This document shows positions 17,186-26,664 of a stretch of 64,000 nt of DNA, piece by piece (within the stretch, counting starts at the first letter, position 1; every line of letters starts with the position of its first letter). The translations under genes were made by a program, and so were the position numbers. Origin of the DNA: Zestomonas carbonaria (lineage in GTDB: Bacteria > Pseudomonadota > Gammaproteobacteria > Pseudomonadales > Pseudomonadaceae); the NCBI RefSeq assembly GCF_904061905.1, contig NZ_CAJFCI010000054.1:62001-126000 (forward strand), in the 5' to 3' direction. The notes beneath the pieces are model-generated. The model was given only the letters and a program-made list of their open reading frames with translations. It ran no database searches and was not told the origin of the DNA.

Positions 17186-17201
17186 CCCGGCGCCGCCGGG
17201 C

Positions 17202-17217
17202 TGCAAATTTCTGACAG
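17202..17217 (+). promoter_or_regulatory. Shared 16-bp motif TGCAAATTTCTGACAG, copy 3
   Basis: Third copy of the motif, 58 nt before the acyl-CoA ligase start. One base differs from copy 2. A position this close to a gene suggests a promoter-proximal activator or sigma-factor site. Confidence 0.55.
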
Positions 17218-17275
17218 ATTCGCCGCGCGTTGGAGAAGAAGATGCGCGACCAAAAATAAGAAGGAGCCTATAGAC

Positions 17276-18976
17276 ATGAATACTCCGTGGACTCGCTCGT
17301 ACCCTGCAGGCGTGCGCTGGGACGCCGAACTGCCCCTCTCCGGCGTGCTGCACATGCTGGACAGCGCCGTGCAGCGCTGGCCCGAACGGCCGGCCATCGA
17401 CTTCATGGGCAACAAGCTCAACTACCGCGAACTCTCCGCGCTGATCGACCGCGCCGCCGCCGGCCTGCAACGCCTCGGCGTCAAGCCGGGCGTGCACGTC
17501 GGCCTGTTCCTGCCCAACGTTCCGCAGTACGTCATCAGCTTCTTCGCCATCCTCCGTGCAGGTGGCACGGTGGTGAACTATTCGCCGCTGGATGCCGGCA
17601 AGGTCCTCGCCCACAAGATCGAGGACAGCCAGACCGACATCCTCATCACCCTCGACCTGGCCACGCTCTACCCGACCATGGCCTCGATGCTCTCCAACAC
17701 CCGCCTGCGCACCCTGGTGGTCGGCTCGCTTGGCGAGTTCGGCGGCCTGCCCGAGCAGATCCAGGCGCAGTTGCTGCAGGAAGGCCAGGTCAGCAACGTG
17801 GCGTACGGCGACCGCTGCCAGTCCTTCGCCCAACTGCTGGACAACGACGGCCAGTACCAGCCCTACCCGCTGGAAGACCCGACGACGACCCTGGCCGTGC
17901 TGCAATACACCGGCGGCACCACCGGCCTGCCCAAGGGCGCCATGCTGACCCATGCCAACCTGAGCTCGGCCGCGGCGCAGGTGGTGATGACCAACATCGA
18001 CAACGACAAGCTCATGCACGAGGGCCGCGAAAGCATCCTGGTGGTACTGCCGTTGTTCCACGTCTACGCCATGGTCTGCTGCCTGCTGTTCCCGATCGCC
18101 GCCGGCGCCGAGATGCGCCTGCACACCCGCTTCGACGCCGGCACCGTGATGCGCGAGATCCATGAGCACCGGGTGAGCTGCTTCCCCGGCGTGCCGACCA
18201 TGTTCACCGCCCTGATCAGCCATCCCCAGGTGCGGGACTACGACCTGCACTCGCTGAAGGTCTGCGCCTCCGGCGGCGCGCCGCTGCCGGTGGAACTGAT
18301 GCAGCAATTCCGGGCGCTGACCGGTTGCCAGCTCACCGAAGGCTGGGGCATGACCGAGACCTGCACCGGCGGCACCTTCACCCCGGCGGGCAACTACAAG
18401 GCCGGCTCCTGCGGCATCCCGCAGATCGGCGTGACCATCAAGCTCCTCGACACCGAGGACCCGGCGCGCAGCGTGCCCCTGGGGGAGAACGGCGAGATCG
18501 TCATCAGCGGGCCGAACATCATGTGCGGCTACTGGAACAACCCCGCCGCCACCCGCGAGAGCTTCACCGAGGACGGCTTCTTCCGTACCGGCGACGTCGG
18601 CTACATGGACGAGGACGGCTTCATCTACATCGTCGACCGCACCAAGGACATGCTCCTGTGCGGCGGCTTCAACGTCTATCCGCGGGTGATCGAGGAAGCG
18701 ATCTACGCCCATCCGGCGGTGGAAGAAGTGATGGTGCTCGGCATTCCCGACGAATACCGCGGCCAGTCGCCCAAGGCCTACATCAAGCTGCGCTCTGGCC
18801 ACGCGCCCTTCACCCTCGACGAGCTCAAGGCGTTCCTCAAGGACCGCCTGGGCAAGCACGAGATGGTTCAAGCCCTGGAGTTCCGCTCCGAGTTGCCCAA
18901 GACACCGGTGGGCAAGCTGTCCAAGCAGATGCTCAAGGAAGAAGTGGAAGGTCGGCGCAGCAATACGCCGGCCTGA
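17276..18976 (+). CDS. Long-chain fatty-acid/aryl--CoA ligase (AMP-binding)
   Basis: A 566-aa ANL-superfamily ligase. The P-loop-like motif YTGGTTGLPKGAM is near residue 213, GWGMTETCTGG is motif A5-like, RTGDVGYMDEDGF holds the conserved Asp, and the catalytic Lys is in TPVGKLSKQML near the C-terminus. It activates a carboxylic acid to its CoA thioester. The N-terminal LDSAVQRWPERPAIDFMGN and overall length fit the FadD group rather than the short acetate group. Preceded by a good AAGGAG site. First gene of the set with a hydrolase, wax-ester synthase and amidase, which suggests activation of a long-chain acid. Confidence 0.9.
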   Translation: MNTPWTRSYPAGVRWDAELPLSGVLHMLDSAVQRWPERPAIDFMGNKLNYRELSALIDRAAAGLQRLGVKPGVHVGLFLPNVPQYVISFFAILRAGGTVVNYSPLDAGKVLAHKIEDSQTDILITLDLATLYPTMASMLSNTRLRTLVVGSLGEFGGLPEQIQAQLLQEGQVSNVAYGDRCQSFAQLLDNDGQYQPYPLEDPTTTLAVLQYTGGTTGLPKGAMLTHANLSSAAAQVVMTNIDNDKLMHEGRESILVVLPLFHVYAMVCCLLFPIAAGAEMRLHTRFDAGTVMREIHEHRVSCFPGVPTMFTALISHPQVRDYDLHSLKVCASGGAPLPVELMQQFRALTGCQLTEGWGMTETCTGGTFTPAGNYKAGSCGIPQIGVTIKLLDTEDPARSVPLGENGEIVISGPNIMCGYWNNPAATRESFTEDGFFRTGDVGYMDEDGFIYIVDRTKDMLLCGGFNVYPRVIEEAIYAHPAVEEVMVLGIPDEYRGQSPKAYIKLRSGHAPFTLDELKAFLKDRLGKHEMVQALEFRSELPKTPVGKLSKQMLKEEVEGRRSNTPA

Positions 18977-19003
18977 TCGCCCCTCAAGGACAAGGAGCCA
19001 AAC

Positions 19004-19810
19004 ATGGCTACCGCAATGCTCGCATCACTGGTCGCTCCGTTCCGCTGCAGGCCGGACGAACGCCGCCCCTCGCCACTGCTGCTCGCCCTGGAGAGCCGCG
19101 CCACGCTGGAATGGGCGGCCACGCCCCTGGCCCTGCCCTGGCTGCTGCGCAACGTCCCGCGTGGCGACGGGCATGCGGTCCTGGTACTGCCCGGACTGCT
19201 GGCCGGCGACAGCTCCACCGTGCCGCTGCGACGCTTCCTGCGTAACCGCGGCTACCAGACCCACGGCTGGAAGCTGGGAATCAACCGTGGCCCGCTGCCG
19301 GGCGTGGCGGAGAAACTGCTCGCCAGCCTGCGCGAACTGCACGAAAGCTCCGGGCGCAAGGTCAGCATCATCGGCTGGAGCCTGGGCGGCCTCTACGCAC
19401 GGGAACTCGCCCGCGCCGAGCCCGACCGGGTACGCCAGGTGATCACCCTCGGCAGCCCGCTGTACGGCGCCCCGGAAACCAGCACCAACGCCTGGGAAAT
19501 CTACCGCCTGGCCAGCCGCCGGCACGTGGAAGAGAAATTCGTGCGCCACGAGGAGCCGCCACCGGTGCCGACCACCTCGGTCTACAGCCGCGCCGACGGC
19601 GTGGTCGGCTGGGGCGGCAGCGTCGAACACAGCGGTCCGCAGACCGACAACATCGAGATCAACTGCGCCAGCCACATGGGCCTCGGCGTCAACCCGCTGG
19701 TCTGGTACGCCCTCGGCGACCGCCTGGCACAACCCGAAGACGCCTGGACGCAGTTCCGTCCGCGCGGCCTGAATCGGCTCCTGTACCCGTTCCGCGCCCC
19801 CACGCGCTGA
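19004..19810 (+). CDS. Alpha/beta-hydrolase (lipase/esterase-like)
   Basis: A 268-aa alpha/beta-hydrolase. The nucleophile elbow is GWSLGG with Ser126; the oxyanion region is LVLPGLLAGDS near residue 62; the Asp is probably in YSRADGVVGW and the His in NCASHMGLGVNP. No clear signal peptide. The pattern is close to PGAP1/lipase class 2 enzymes. Located 27 nt after the ligase and 27 nt before the wax-ester synthase gene, so one transcript. Likely role: hydrolysis of a neutral lipid or ester (inferred from context). Confidence 0.82.
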   Translation: MATAMLASLVAPFRCRPDERRPSPLLLALESRATLEWAATPLALPWLLRNVPRGDGHAVLVLPGLLAGDSSTVPLRRFLRNRGYQTHGWKLGINRGPLPGVAEKLLASLRELHESSGRKVSIIGWSLGGLYARELARAEPDRVRQVITLGSPLYGAPETSTNAWEIYRLASRRHVEEKFVRHEEPPPVPTTSVYSRADGVVGWGGSVEHSGPQTDNIEINCASHMGLGVNPLVWYALGDRLAQPEDAWTQFRPRGLNRLLYPFRAPTR

Positions 19811-19837
19811 ACCGGCCCGTCTGCATCCGGAGGCACC

Positions 19838-21460
19838 ATGAACCACCTGAACGGAATGGACGCGATGTTCCTGCACTGCGAGTCGGCCGAAATGCCCTTG
19901 CACGTAGGCTCTTTCCACGTACTGGAACTGCCCGAGGGCTACGCCGGCGACTTCTACGAAGACGTCAAGGCCTTCATCGGCGAACGCATGCACCTGGCCA
20001 GCGTGTTCACACGCAAGCTGGCCAACATGCCCTTCGACCTGTCCGACCCTGTCTGGGTGGAAGACGAAGACATCGACCTCGAACACCACATCCGCCACGT
20101 CACCCTGCCCAAGCCCGGCAGCAACCGGCAACTGGAACAGACCGTGGCGCGCCTGCACTCCAGCCTGCTCGATCGCAGCCGGCCGCTGTGGGAGCTGTAC
20201 GTCATCGACGGGCTGCGCAACGAGCGCGAGGTGGCCTTCTTCGTCAAGCTGCACCACGCCGGCATGGACGGCCAGGCGGGCATCGAGATGGGTCGCGCGA
20301 TCTTCGACGGCGTGCCCAGCGGACGCAAGGTCAAGCCGCCACGACCCAAGCTGCGGCGCAACCAGTACCAGTTGGGCGTGGCCGAACTGGCCGGCGCGGC
20401 GGTGCTCAACACCGGGCGCCAGTACATCAAGCTGGCCAAGATGGTGCCCGACATGCTGCGCGCGGCCAGGCACCTGCTGCCGGCCAAGGGCGAGGACGGC
20501 AAGCGCAACTGGTTCCTGCTCAAGCCGAGCGGGCTGGTGGCGCCGCGCACCCCGCTCAACGTCAGCATCACCAACCAGCGCAGCTTCGCCGGACGCACCG
20601 TGCCGATGGCGGATATCAAGCGGATCGCCAAGGCCCTCGAGGTATCCTTCAACGACGTGGTGATGGCCACGGTCTCCGGCGCCCTGCGCCGCTACCTGAA
20701 GGACAGCGAGGAACTGCCGGGCCGCTCGATGAGCGCGGCGGTGCCGGTGAGCCTGCGCGAACTGGGCGACGACACCGCCAACAACCAGGTGAGCATGCTG
20801 GTCATGGACCTGGTCACCAGCGAGGCCGACCCACTGAAACGCCTGCGCCGGATCAGCAGCGCGGCGACCCAGCGCAAGGCGTCGCTGAACAACTTCAAGT
20901 CGATCATCCCCAACGACTTCCCGATCTTCGCCGCGCCCTGGCTGATCTCCGGCCTGGCCTCCATGTACGGCCGCTCGCGCATGGCCGACTGGCTGCCGCC
21001 GCCGTCCAACCTGGTGATCTCCAACGTGGCCGGCATCCCCGCGCAGATCTACTTCGCCGGCGCCAAGGTGGTCAGCTACTACCCGGTGTCCATTCCCTGC
21101 CACGGCATGGCGCTCAACGTCACGGTGGCCAGCTACAACGGGCGCCTGGACTACGGCCTGATCGCCTGCCGGCGGGCGCTGCCGGACCTCAACGAACTGG
21201 GCGACCACCTGCTGGCCGAACACCGCCTGCTGCTCGAACTGGCCAACGCCCAGGCAGAGGCCCCCAGCGAGCCGGCCAAGGCCAAAGCCAAGGCCGCTCC
21301 CCGCCCCAAGGCCAGCCCCCTGGTCAAGGCCACGCCCCTGCCCAAGGCCAGCCGCCCGGCCAAGGCCGCGCCCAAGGCGAAGGCCAAGCCGGCACCGGCG
21401 ACAACCGGCAAGGCGAGCCTCGAGCAAGAGCCAGCCAGCGGCACCAAGCAAGCCCTGTGA
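19838..21460 (+). CDS. Wax-ester synthase / diacylglycerol acyltransferase (WS/DGAT) with a Lys/Ala/Pro-rich tail
   Basis: A 540-aa bifunctional acyltransferase that joins acyl-CoA to a long-chain alcohol or diacylglycerol. The catalytic HHxxxDG motif is HHAGMDG (His139, His140, Asp144). N-terminal MNHLNGMDAMFLHCES and later PPSNLVISNVAG are typical family motifs. The core ends near residue 465; the last ~70 residues are an unusual low-complexity tail of repeated KA/PKA units (AKAKAAPRPKASP and similar), not part of the enzyme fold. Paired with an acyl-CoA ligase and a hydrolase, which fits a storage-lipid cycle. Confidence 0.9.
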   Translation: MNHLNGMDAMFLHCESAEMPLHVGSFHVLELPEGYAGDFYEDVKAFIGERMHLASVFTRKLANMPFDLSDPVWVEDEDIDLEHHIRHVTLPKPGSNRQLEQTVARLHSSLLDRSRPLWELYVIDGLRNEREVAFFVKLHHAGMDGQAGIEMGRAIFDGVPSGRKVKPPRPKLRRNQYQLGVAELAGAAVLNTGRQYIKLAKMVPDMLRAARHLLPAKGEDGKRNWFLLKPSGLVAPRTPLNVSITNQRSFAGRTVPMADIKRIAKALEVSFNDVVMATVSGALRRYLKDSEELPGRSMSAAVPVSLRELGDDTANNQVSMLVMDLVTSEADPLKRLRRISSAATQRKASLNNFKSIIPNDFPIFAAPWLISGLASMYGRSRMADWLPPPSNLVISNVAGIPAQIYFAGAKVVSYYPVSIPCHGMALNVTVASYNGRLDYGLIACRRALPDLNELGDHLLAEHRLLLELANAQAEAPSEPAKAKAKAAPRPKASPLVKATPLPKASRPAKAAPKAKAKPAPATTGKASLEQEPASGTKQAL

Positions 21461-21619
21461 CCGCTCCGGGGCCATGTGCCCCGGGCGTTCCGCCGACATC
21501 GCGTGTGGAGCCTTTTCGCGCCGAGCCAGCAAGGAAAAATCTGAAAGCCCACCCGGCGCAATGATGCTGAACTAAATAAGAAGTGGTCGGAGCCATCGAC
21601 CCTCCAGTGGAGACGCAGC

Positions 21620-23056
21620 ATGCATGACGAACTAGCCCATCTCGACGCCACCGCCCAGGCCCGCCTGGTCGAGCGTCGGGAAATCACTCCGCTGGAGCTG
21701 GTCGACGCGGCGATCGCCCGCATCGAACGCTTCGACCCACGGATCAACGCCGTGGTCTCGCGCCAGTTCGAGCAGGCCCGCGAACGGGCGCGGGGAGCGC
21801 TGCCCGAGGGGCCGTTCCGCGGTGTGCCGTTCCTGCTCAAGGACCTCTCCAGCGGCGCCGAACGGGGCGCGCCGCTGACCTACGCCTGCCGCCTGGGAGC
21901 CGACAACCTCGCCGACCACGACACCGAACTGGTGCGCCGCTACAAGGCCGCCGGCCTGGTGATCGTCGGCCGCAGCAACACCCCCGAGTTCGGCATCACG
22001 CCGACCACCGAACCCGCGCTGTTCGGCCCCTGCCGCAACCCCTGGAGCCTGGACCACTCGTCCGGCGGCTCCAGCGGTGGAGCGGCCGCCGCCGTGGCCG
22101 CGCGGCTGGTGCCCCTGGCCCACGCCACCGACATCGGCGGCTCGATCCGCATCCCCGCCTCGGCCTGCGGCGTGTTCGGCCTCAAGCCGAGCCGTGGCCG
22201 CAACCCTTCCGGCCCCAAGGTCGGCGAAGGCACCGGCGGGCTGCCCGGCGAACACTGCTGCTCGATCTCGGTACGCGACAGCGCGGCGCTGCTCGACGCC
22301 ACCTCGGCGCCCGACTTCGGCGCGCCCTACGTCGCCCCGTTCAAGTCGCGCCCCTACCTCGATGAACTCGACGCACAGCACAGCCGGCTGCGCATCGGCG
22401 TGATGCGCGCGCCGTTCGGCGGCCAGCCCGTGCATGCCGACTGCCTGGCCGCCGTCGAATCCGCCGCCGTGCTGTGCCGCGAACTGGGCCACGAGGTCCG
22501 CGACATCGCCCCGCGCGTCAGCGACATGCCGGCCGTCGCCGAAGCCTTCTTCAGGCTGTTCGTGGTCTCCGCCGCACTGCACCTGAAAAGCCTGGAAGGC
22601 ATGGTCGGCCGCCCGGCCGGCGAAGGCGACATCGAACCCCTGACCCGCGCGGTGGTATCCCTCGCCGGCCAGGTATCGGGAACCGACTTCGTCCTCGCCC
22701 AGCGCACGCTGCAGCGCATGTCCCGGGAGATCGCCGCGCTCCACGACGACCACGACCTGCTGCTCAGCCCGACCATGGCCCAACCGCCGATGGCCATCGG
22801 CGAGATCGCCTACCAGGCCGGGGAACCCCTCGAAGACTATTTCGCCCGCTCCGGCCCCTATGCGGCCTTCACCGCCGTGTTCAACGCCACCGGCCAGCCG
22901 GCGATGAACGTGCCGCTGCACTGGAACGCAACCGGACTGCCGATCGGCGTGCAGTTCGCCGCACGCCTCGGCGACGAGGCCAGCCTGTTCCGGCTGGCCG
23001 CCGAACTGGAACGCGCCCGCCCCTGGGCATCGCGCCTGCCGCCACTCATCCTCTGA
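21620..23056 (+). CDS. Amidase (amidase-signature family)
   Basis: A 478-aa amidase-signature hydrolase. The Ser-cisSer-Lys triad is visible: Lys74 in FLLKDLSSG, the cis-Ser in [15 protein letters not shown] near residue 151, and the nucleophile Ser175 in [11 protein letters not shown]. It hydrolyses a carboxylic amide; the substrate is unknown. Start at 21620, preceded by GGAGACGCAGC. It is 159 nt downstream of the acyltransferase and 49 nt upstream of the LuxR regulator on the same strand, so it may use a separate promoter. Confidence 0.88.
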   Translation: MHDELAHLDATAQARLVERREITPLELVDAAIARIERFDPRINAVVSRQFEQARERARGALPEGPFRGVPFLLKDLSSGAERGAPLTYACRLGADNLADHDTELVRRYKAAGLVIVGRSNTPEFGITPTTEPALFGPCRNPWSLDHSSGGSSGGAAAAVAARLVPLAHATDIGGSIRIPASACGVFGLKPSRGRNPSGPKVGEGTGGLPGEHCCSISVRDSAALLDATSAPDFGAPYVAPFKSRPYLDELDAQHSRLRIGVMRAPFGGQPVHADCLAAVESAAVLCRELGHEVRDIAPRVSDMPAVAEAFFRLFVVSAALHLKSLEGMVGRPAGEGDIEPLTRAVVSLAGQVSGTDFVLAQRTLQRMSREIAALHDDHDLLLSPTMAQPPMAIGEIAYQAGEPLEDYFARSGPYAAFTAVFNATGQPAMNVPLHWNATGLPIGVQFAARLGDEASLFRLAAELERARPWASRLPPLIL

Positions 23057-23105
23057 GCGCCAACGCATGGCAGGTCCGAGACAGCATCCACGCGGAGTCA
23101 AGATC

Positions 23106-25700
23106 ATGAGCAACAAGGTTCGCGTTCTGCATTCGAACGCCATCCCCCGCCAGCCGGCCCCCGGGCTGCCACGCCTGCCGGCCGCGCATATCGCCCGCCC
23201 ACGCCTGGCCCAGCGACTGCTGGCCAGCGATTGCCGGCTGACGCTGCTCAGCGCGCCGGCCGGTTGCGGCAAGAGCGTGCTGCTCAACGAATGCGCGCGC
23301 CAGGCCGCCCCAGGCACCCGGGTGGCATGGCTCGACCTGCGCGGCCAGCCGCTGGCGCCGGCCGAACTGCTCACCCGGCTGGCCACCGCCCTGCAACTGG
23401 CGCCCGGCGAAGGCACGACGCAGGCGGAGATGGGCCAGTTGCTCTCCCGCGTCGAACACCCCCTGTGGATCTTCATCGACGACTACCCGCCCCAGGCCAG
23501 CAGCGAGCTGGACGCCTGCCTCGAACACCTGCTGGACCACTCGCCCCACCACCTGCGCTGGTGGGTCGGCGCGCGGCAGCGCCCGGACTGGAACCTGCCG
23601 CGCCTGCTGCTGCAAGGCGACCTGCTGGAGCTGGACGCCTCGGCACTGGCCCTGGACGACGCGGAGCTGCTGCAACTGTTGCAGCAGCGCGGGCTGGAGC
23701 TGCCCGAAACGCTGCGGGAACAACTGCAGCGGCAGAACGAAGGCTGGCTGGCCGGCATCTGCCTGCTGCTCGACAGCGACACGCAATACCTGTCGCAACG
23801 CCTGGCCTCCGGCTCGCCACTGCTGCGCGACTACATCCAGCGCGAAGTGCTGTCCGGCCTGCCCGAGCCGCTGCTGAACGCGCTCGGCATCCTCGCCCAC
23901 ATGCCGCGCTTCAATGCGGAGCTATGCGAGCAGGTGCTGGACGAAAACGGCGCCGAGACCCTGCTGGCCTTGCAGCAACGCCAGCTCCTGCGCGGCCTGG
24001 GCAGTGGCGACGAATGGTTCCGCCTGGCCTACCCATTGGCCACCGCGCTCAAGCGCCGCCCTGGCTACAAGCCGCCCCTGCAGGCCCATGCGCGCGCCTG
24101 CCAGTGGTTCGCGGAGCACGGCGGCGGGCGCGAGGCGGCGGAACACGCCCTGTGGGCCGGACAGCCGGAAGTGGCGGCCCGCCACCTGCAACGCTGCGGC
24201 GAGGATCAGATGATGATCGGCCACAGCGCCACGCAATTCCTGCAATGGCGCGACGAACTGCCGGCCAGCCTGTTCACCAGCACGCCACGGCTGATCATCC
24301 TGCAAGCCTGGGCGCTGATCATCTGCGCGCGGCTCGACGAAGTGCCGGCCTGCATCGACGGGATGTCGCGCTTCCTGCCGCAGCCCTGCGCCTCCCGCCA
24401 GAAGCGGCTGCTCGGCCAGTACCAGGCCGTGATCGGCGTCCTGGAGCGCCAGCAGGGCCTGGCCAGCGCGCGCCAGCACTGCCTGGAGGCCATGTCCGAA
24501 CTGTGCGAAGCGGCCTGGTCGCAACGCATCCTGTGCAACCAGGCCCTGGCCCAGCAGGCCATGGTCGAGCACGACCTGGAAGCCGCCGAACGCTGCATCC
24601 TGGATGGCCTGAGGCTGGCCCGGCAGCACGGCAACCTGCGCTTCGAAGCCTTGATCACCACCGAGGCCGTCCACCTGCTGGCCCTGCGCGGCGAACACAA
24701 CCGCGCCCGCGAGCAGGCCGAACAGATGCTGCAGGACCTGCGCAACGCCGGCATGGAAGGCCCGATGACCGCCCGCCTGACCCTGCTGCGCGGCAGCCTG
24801 CTGGCGGCCCAGGGCATCGACGGGCAGGCCGACGTGGCCCTGCACGGCGGGCTGGAAAAAGCCGAGCGCTACGAAGACGCCTACCTGCTGTTCGGCTACC
24901 AGGAACTGATCGACCTGGCCAGCGAACACGCCGACTTCGAGCATGCCCGGCGCCTGCTGCAACAGGCCGAACGGCAGATGCACCGGCTGCAGGTGCCCGA
25001 AGTGCGCTACCGCGAAGTGCTGCAACTGGCCCAGGGCCGGCTCTGGCTGCACCAGGGCGAACCACGCAGGGCCCTCGAAGTGAGCCAGGCGGTGCTCCAG
25101 CGCCTGCAGGCCAACCCGTTGCTGGCCCCCGCCGGCTTCTACGAACTGCTGCCGCGCGCGCGCCTGCTGCACGCCCAGGCCAGCCTGCGACTCGGCCAGC
25201 CCCTCGCCGCCATCGACGAATTGCAGGCGCTGCTGGAAGACTGCGGCCGGGCCGGCCAGCGCAGCCTGGCCTGCGAATGCCGCCTGGCCCTGGCCGAAGC
25301 CCTGTACCTCGGCCGCCAGCCGGATGCCGCCGCCACCCACCTGCAGCAGGCCGTGGCCGAATGCCGCGACCTCAACCTGCTGCAACCCTTGCAGGCCCTG
25401 AACCGCCGCCAGTCCGACTGGCTGCAGGCCTGCTCGCCGCAACTGGCCAAGCCGCACTGGCGCCAGCTCCTGCAACCCGAGGAGCCGGCCGCCCCGGTGC
25501 AGGAGTCACCGCTCAGCCAGCGCGAGCAGGCCGTGCTGGAACTGATCGCCCAGGGCTGCTCCAACCTGCAGATCGCCGAGGAACTGCACATCTCCCTGCA
25601 CACGGTGAAAACCCACGCGCGGCGGATCAACATCAAGCTCGGCGTGGAGCGCCGCACCCAGGCCCTGGCGCGGGCCAAGGCCGAGGGCTGGCTCAAGTGA
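23106..25700 (+). CDS. LuxR-family regulator of the large MalT/AlkS-like ATP-binding type
   Basis: An 864-aa STAND-type regulator. The P-loop is SAPAGCGKSVLL at about residues 49-60, followed by a Walker-B-like LWIFIDDYPP. The middle ~400 residues are helical repeats resembling MalT/TPR sensor repeats. The last ~60 residues form a LuxR HTH (LSQREQAVLELIAQGCSNLQIAEELHISLHTVKTHARRI). Such proteins need ATP and an inducer to activate catabolic operons. It ends the ligase-WS/DGAT-amidase run and is the best local candidate for the protein that binds TGCAAATTYCYGACAG (inferred). The stop overlaps the convergent AraC gene's stop region by 8 nt. Confidence 0.85.
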   Translation: MSNKVRVLHSNAIPRQPAPGLPRLPAAHIARPRLAQRLLASDCRLTLLSAPAGCGKSVLLNECARQAAPGTRVAWLDLRGQPLAPAELLTRLATALQLAPGEGTTQAEMGQLLSRVEHPLWIFIDDYPPQASSELDACLEHLLDHSPHHLRWWVGARQRPDWNLPRLLLQGDLLELDASALALDDAELLQLLQQRGLELPETLREQLQRQNEGWLAGICLLLDSDTQYLSQRLASGSPLLRDYIQREVLSGLPEPLLNALGILAHMPRFNAELCEQVLDENGAETLLALQQRQLLRGLGSGDEWFRLAYPLATALKRRPGYKPPLQAHARACQWFAEHGGGREAAEHALWAGQPEVAARHLQRCGEDQMMIGHSATQFLQWRDELPASLFTSTPRLIILQAWALIICARLDEVPACIDGMSRFLPQPCASRQKRLLGQYQAVIGVLERQQGLASARQHCLEAMSELCEAAWSQRILCNQALAQQAMVEHDLEAAERCILDGLRLARQHGNLRFEALITTEAVHLLALRGEHNRAREQAEQMLQDLRNAGMEGPMTARLTLLRGSLLAAQGIDGQADVALHGGLEKAERYEDAYLLFGYQELIDLASEHADFEHARRLLQQAERQMHRLQVPEVRYREVLQLAQGRLWLHQGEPRRALEVSQAVLQRLQANPLLAPAGFYELLPRARLLHAQASLRLGQPLAAIDELQALLEDCGRAGQRSLACECRLALAEALYLGRQPDAAATHLQQAVAECRDLNLLQPLQALNRRQSDWLQACSPQLAKPHWRQLLQPEEPAAPVQESPLSQREQAVLELIAQGCSNLQIAEELHISLHTVKTHARRINIKLGVERRTQALARAKAEGWLK

Positions 25701-26664
25701 CGGCCGCCCTCAGGGCCTGGGTGCGCCGCCAGGCCGCCGGCGGCAGCCCGTATTCGCGACGGAAGGCCCTGCTGAACGCCGTGTCGGTCTGGTAGCCCAC
25801 ATCCTCGGCGATGCGCGCCAGCGGGGCGTTGCTGTGGCAGAGGAGATTGGCGGCCAGCATCATGCGCCACTGTGTCAGGTACTGCATGGGTGAGCTTCCC
25901 ACCAGGTTCTGGAAGCGCTCGGCCAGCACCGAGCGCGAAGTACCCGAGGTGCGCGCCAGCTCGTCCAGCGTCCAGGCGTGGGAAGGGTCCTTGTGCAGCG
26001 CGTTCAGCGCTGCGCCGACGATCCGGTCGCCCACCCCCGCCAGCCAGCCGGTGCGCCCCTCGCCCTGCTCGTTCATGTACAGGCGCAGCACCTCGATGAA
26101 CAACACCTCGGCGAGCTTCGCCAGCACCCCGGCGCCGCCCGGACGGGGCGAGCGCGCCTCGGCCAGCGCATAGCGCACCGACGCCTCCAGCCAGATGCCG
26201 GCACTCGATCCGCGCACATTGACCCTCACCAGCGGCGGCAACCCGGCCAGCAGCATCTTCGCGAGCCGGGCATCGCAGGCCAGGTAGCCGCACACCAGGC
26301 GCGTGGTCGGCCCACCACCGCCATAGGCGAGCTGGCGCGGCCGGCGCAACAGCACGGCGTCCAGGCGCGCGCCGGAAGCAGGCGGGAGCCCCGGCTGGGA
26401 GGCCATGCGATGCGCGTCGCCCAGCGGGAAAATGATGGCGTCGCCGGCGACCAGATGCACCGACGGCTCCTTGCCGAGCTCGACGTAGCACTCGCCTTCG
26501 GTGATCAGGTGGAAGATCACCACGCGCTCAGCGCCAGGCTCCAGCAGCGACGCCACCGAGTCGGCGCGGGGCGATTGATAGCACCAGGGCGCGGTGAACC
26601 GGGCATTGATGAAGATGGCCCCGACCAGGCGCACGACCCGCAGGGTTTCCGACAAGGCATCCAT
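25693..26664 (-). CDS. AraC-family regulator with N-terminal cupin domain
   Basis: A 323-aa regulator. The N-terminal ~190 residues form the cupin-type sensor (HLITEGECYVELGKEPSVHLVAGDAIIFPLGDAHRM). The C-terminal ~100 residues form the AraC double HTH (WTLDELARTSGTSRSVLAERFQNLVGSSPMQYLTQWRM, then IAEDVGYQTDTAFSRAFRREYGLPPAAWR). It starts at the last base of the OsmC gene stop (TGATG), so the two are translationally coupled. It probably regulates the OsmC gene and the divergent methyltransferase gene. Confidence 0.88.
   Translation of the reverse strand: MDALSETLRVVRLVGAIFINARFTAPWCYQSPRADSVASLLEPGAERVVIFHLITEGECYVELGKEPSVHLVAGDAIIFPLGDAHRMASQPGLPPASGARLDAVLLRRPRQLAYGGGGPTTRLVCGYLACDARLAKMLLAGLPPLVRVNVRGSSAGIWLEASVRYALAEARSPRPGGAGVLAKLAEVLFIEVLRLYMNEQGEGRTGWLAGVGDRIVGAALNALHKDPSHAWTLDELARTSGTSRSVLAERFQNLVGSSPMQYLTQWRMMLAANLLCHSNAPLARIAEDVGYQTDTAFSRAFRREYGLPPAAWRRTQALRAAVT

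Noticed and set aside
19025-21532. 835-residue minus-strand frame opposite the hydrolase and WS/DGAT genes
   Set aside because: Low-complexity G/A/Q/R product with no domains; both plus-strand genes have full catalytic motifs.
23231-25795. 854-residue frame inside the LuxR regulator gene
   Set aside because: Arg/Pro/Ala-rich product typical of an out-of-frame reading of high-GC DNA; the LuxR protein has intact P-loop and HTH.
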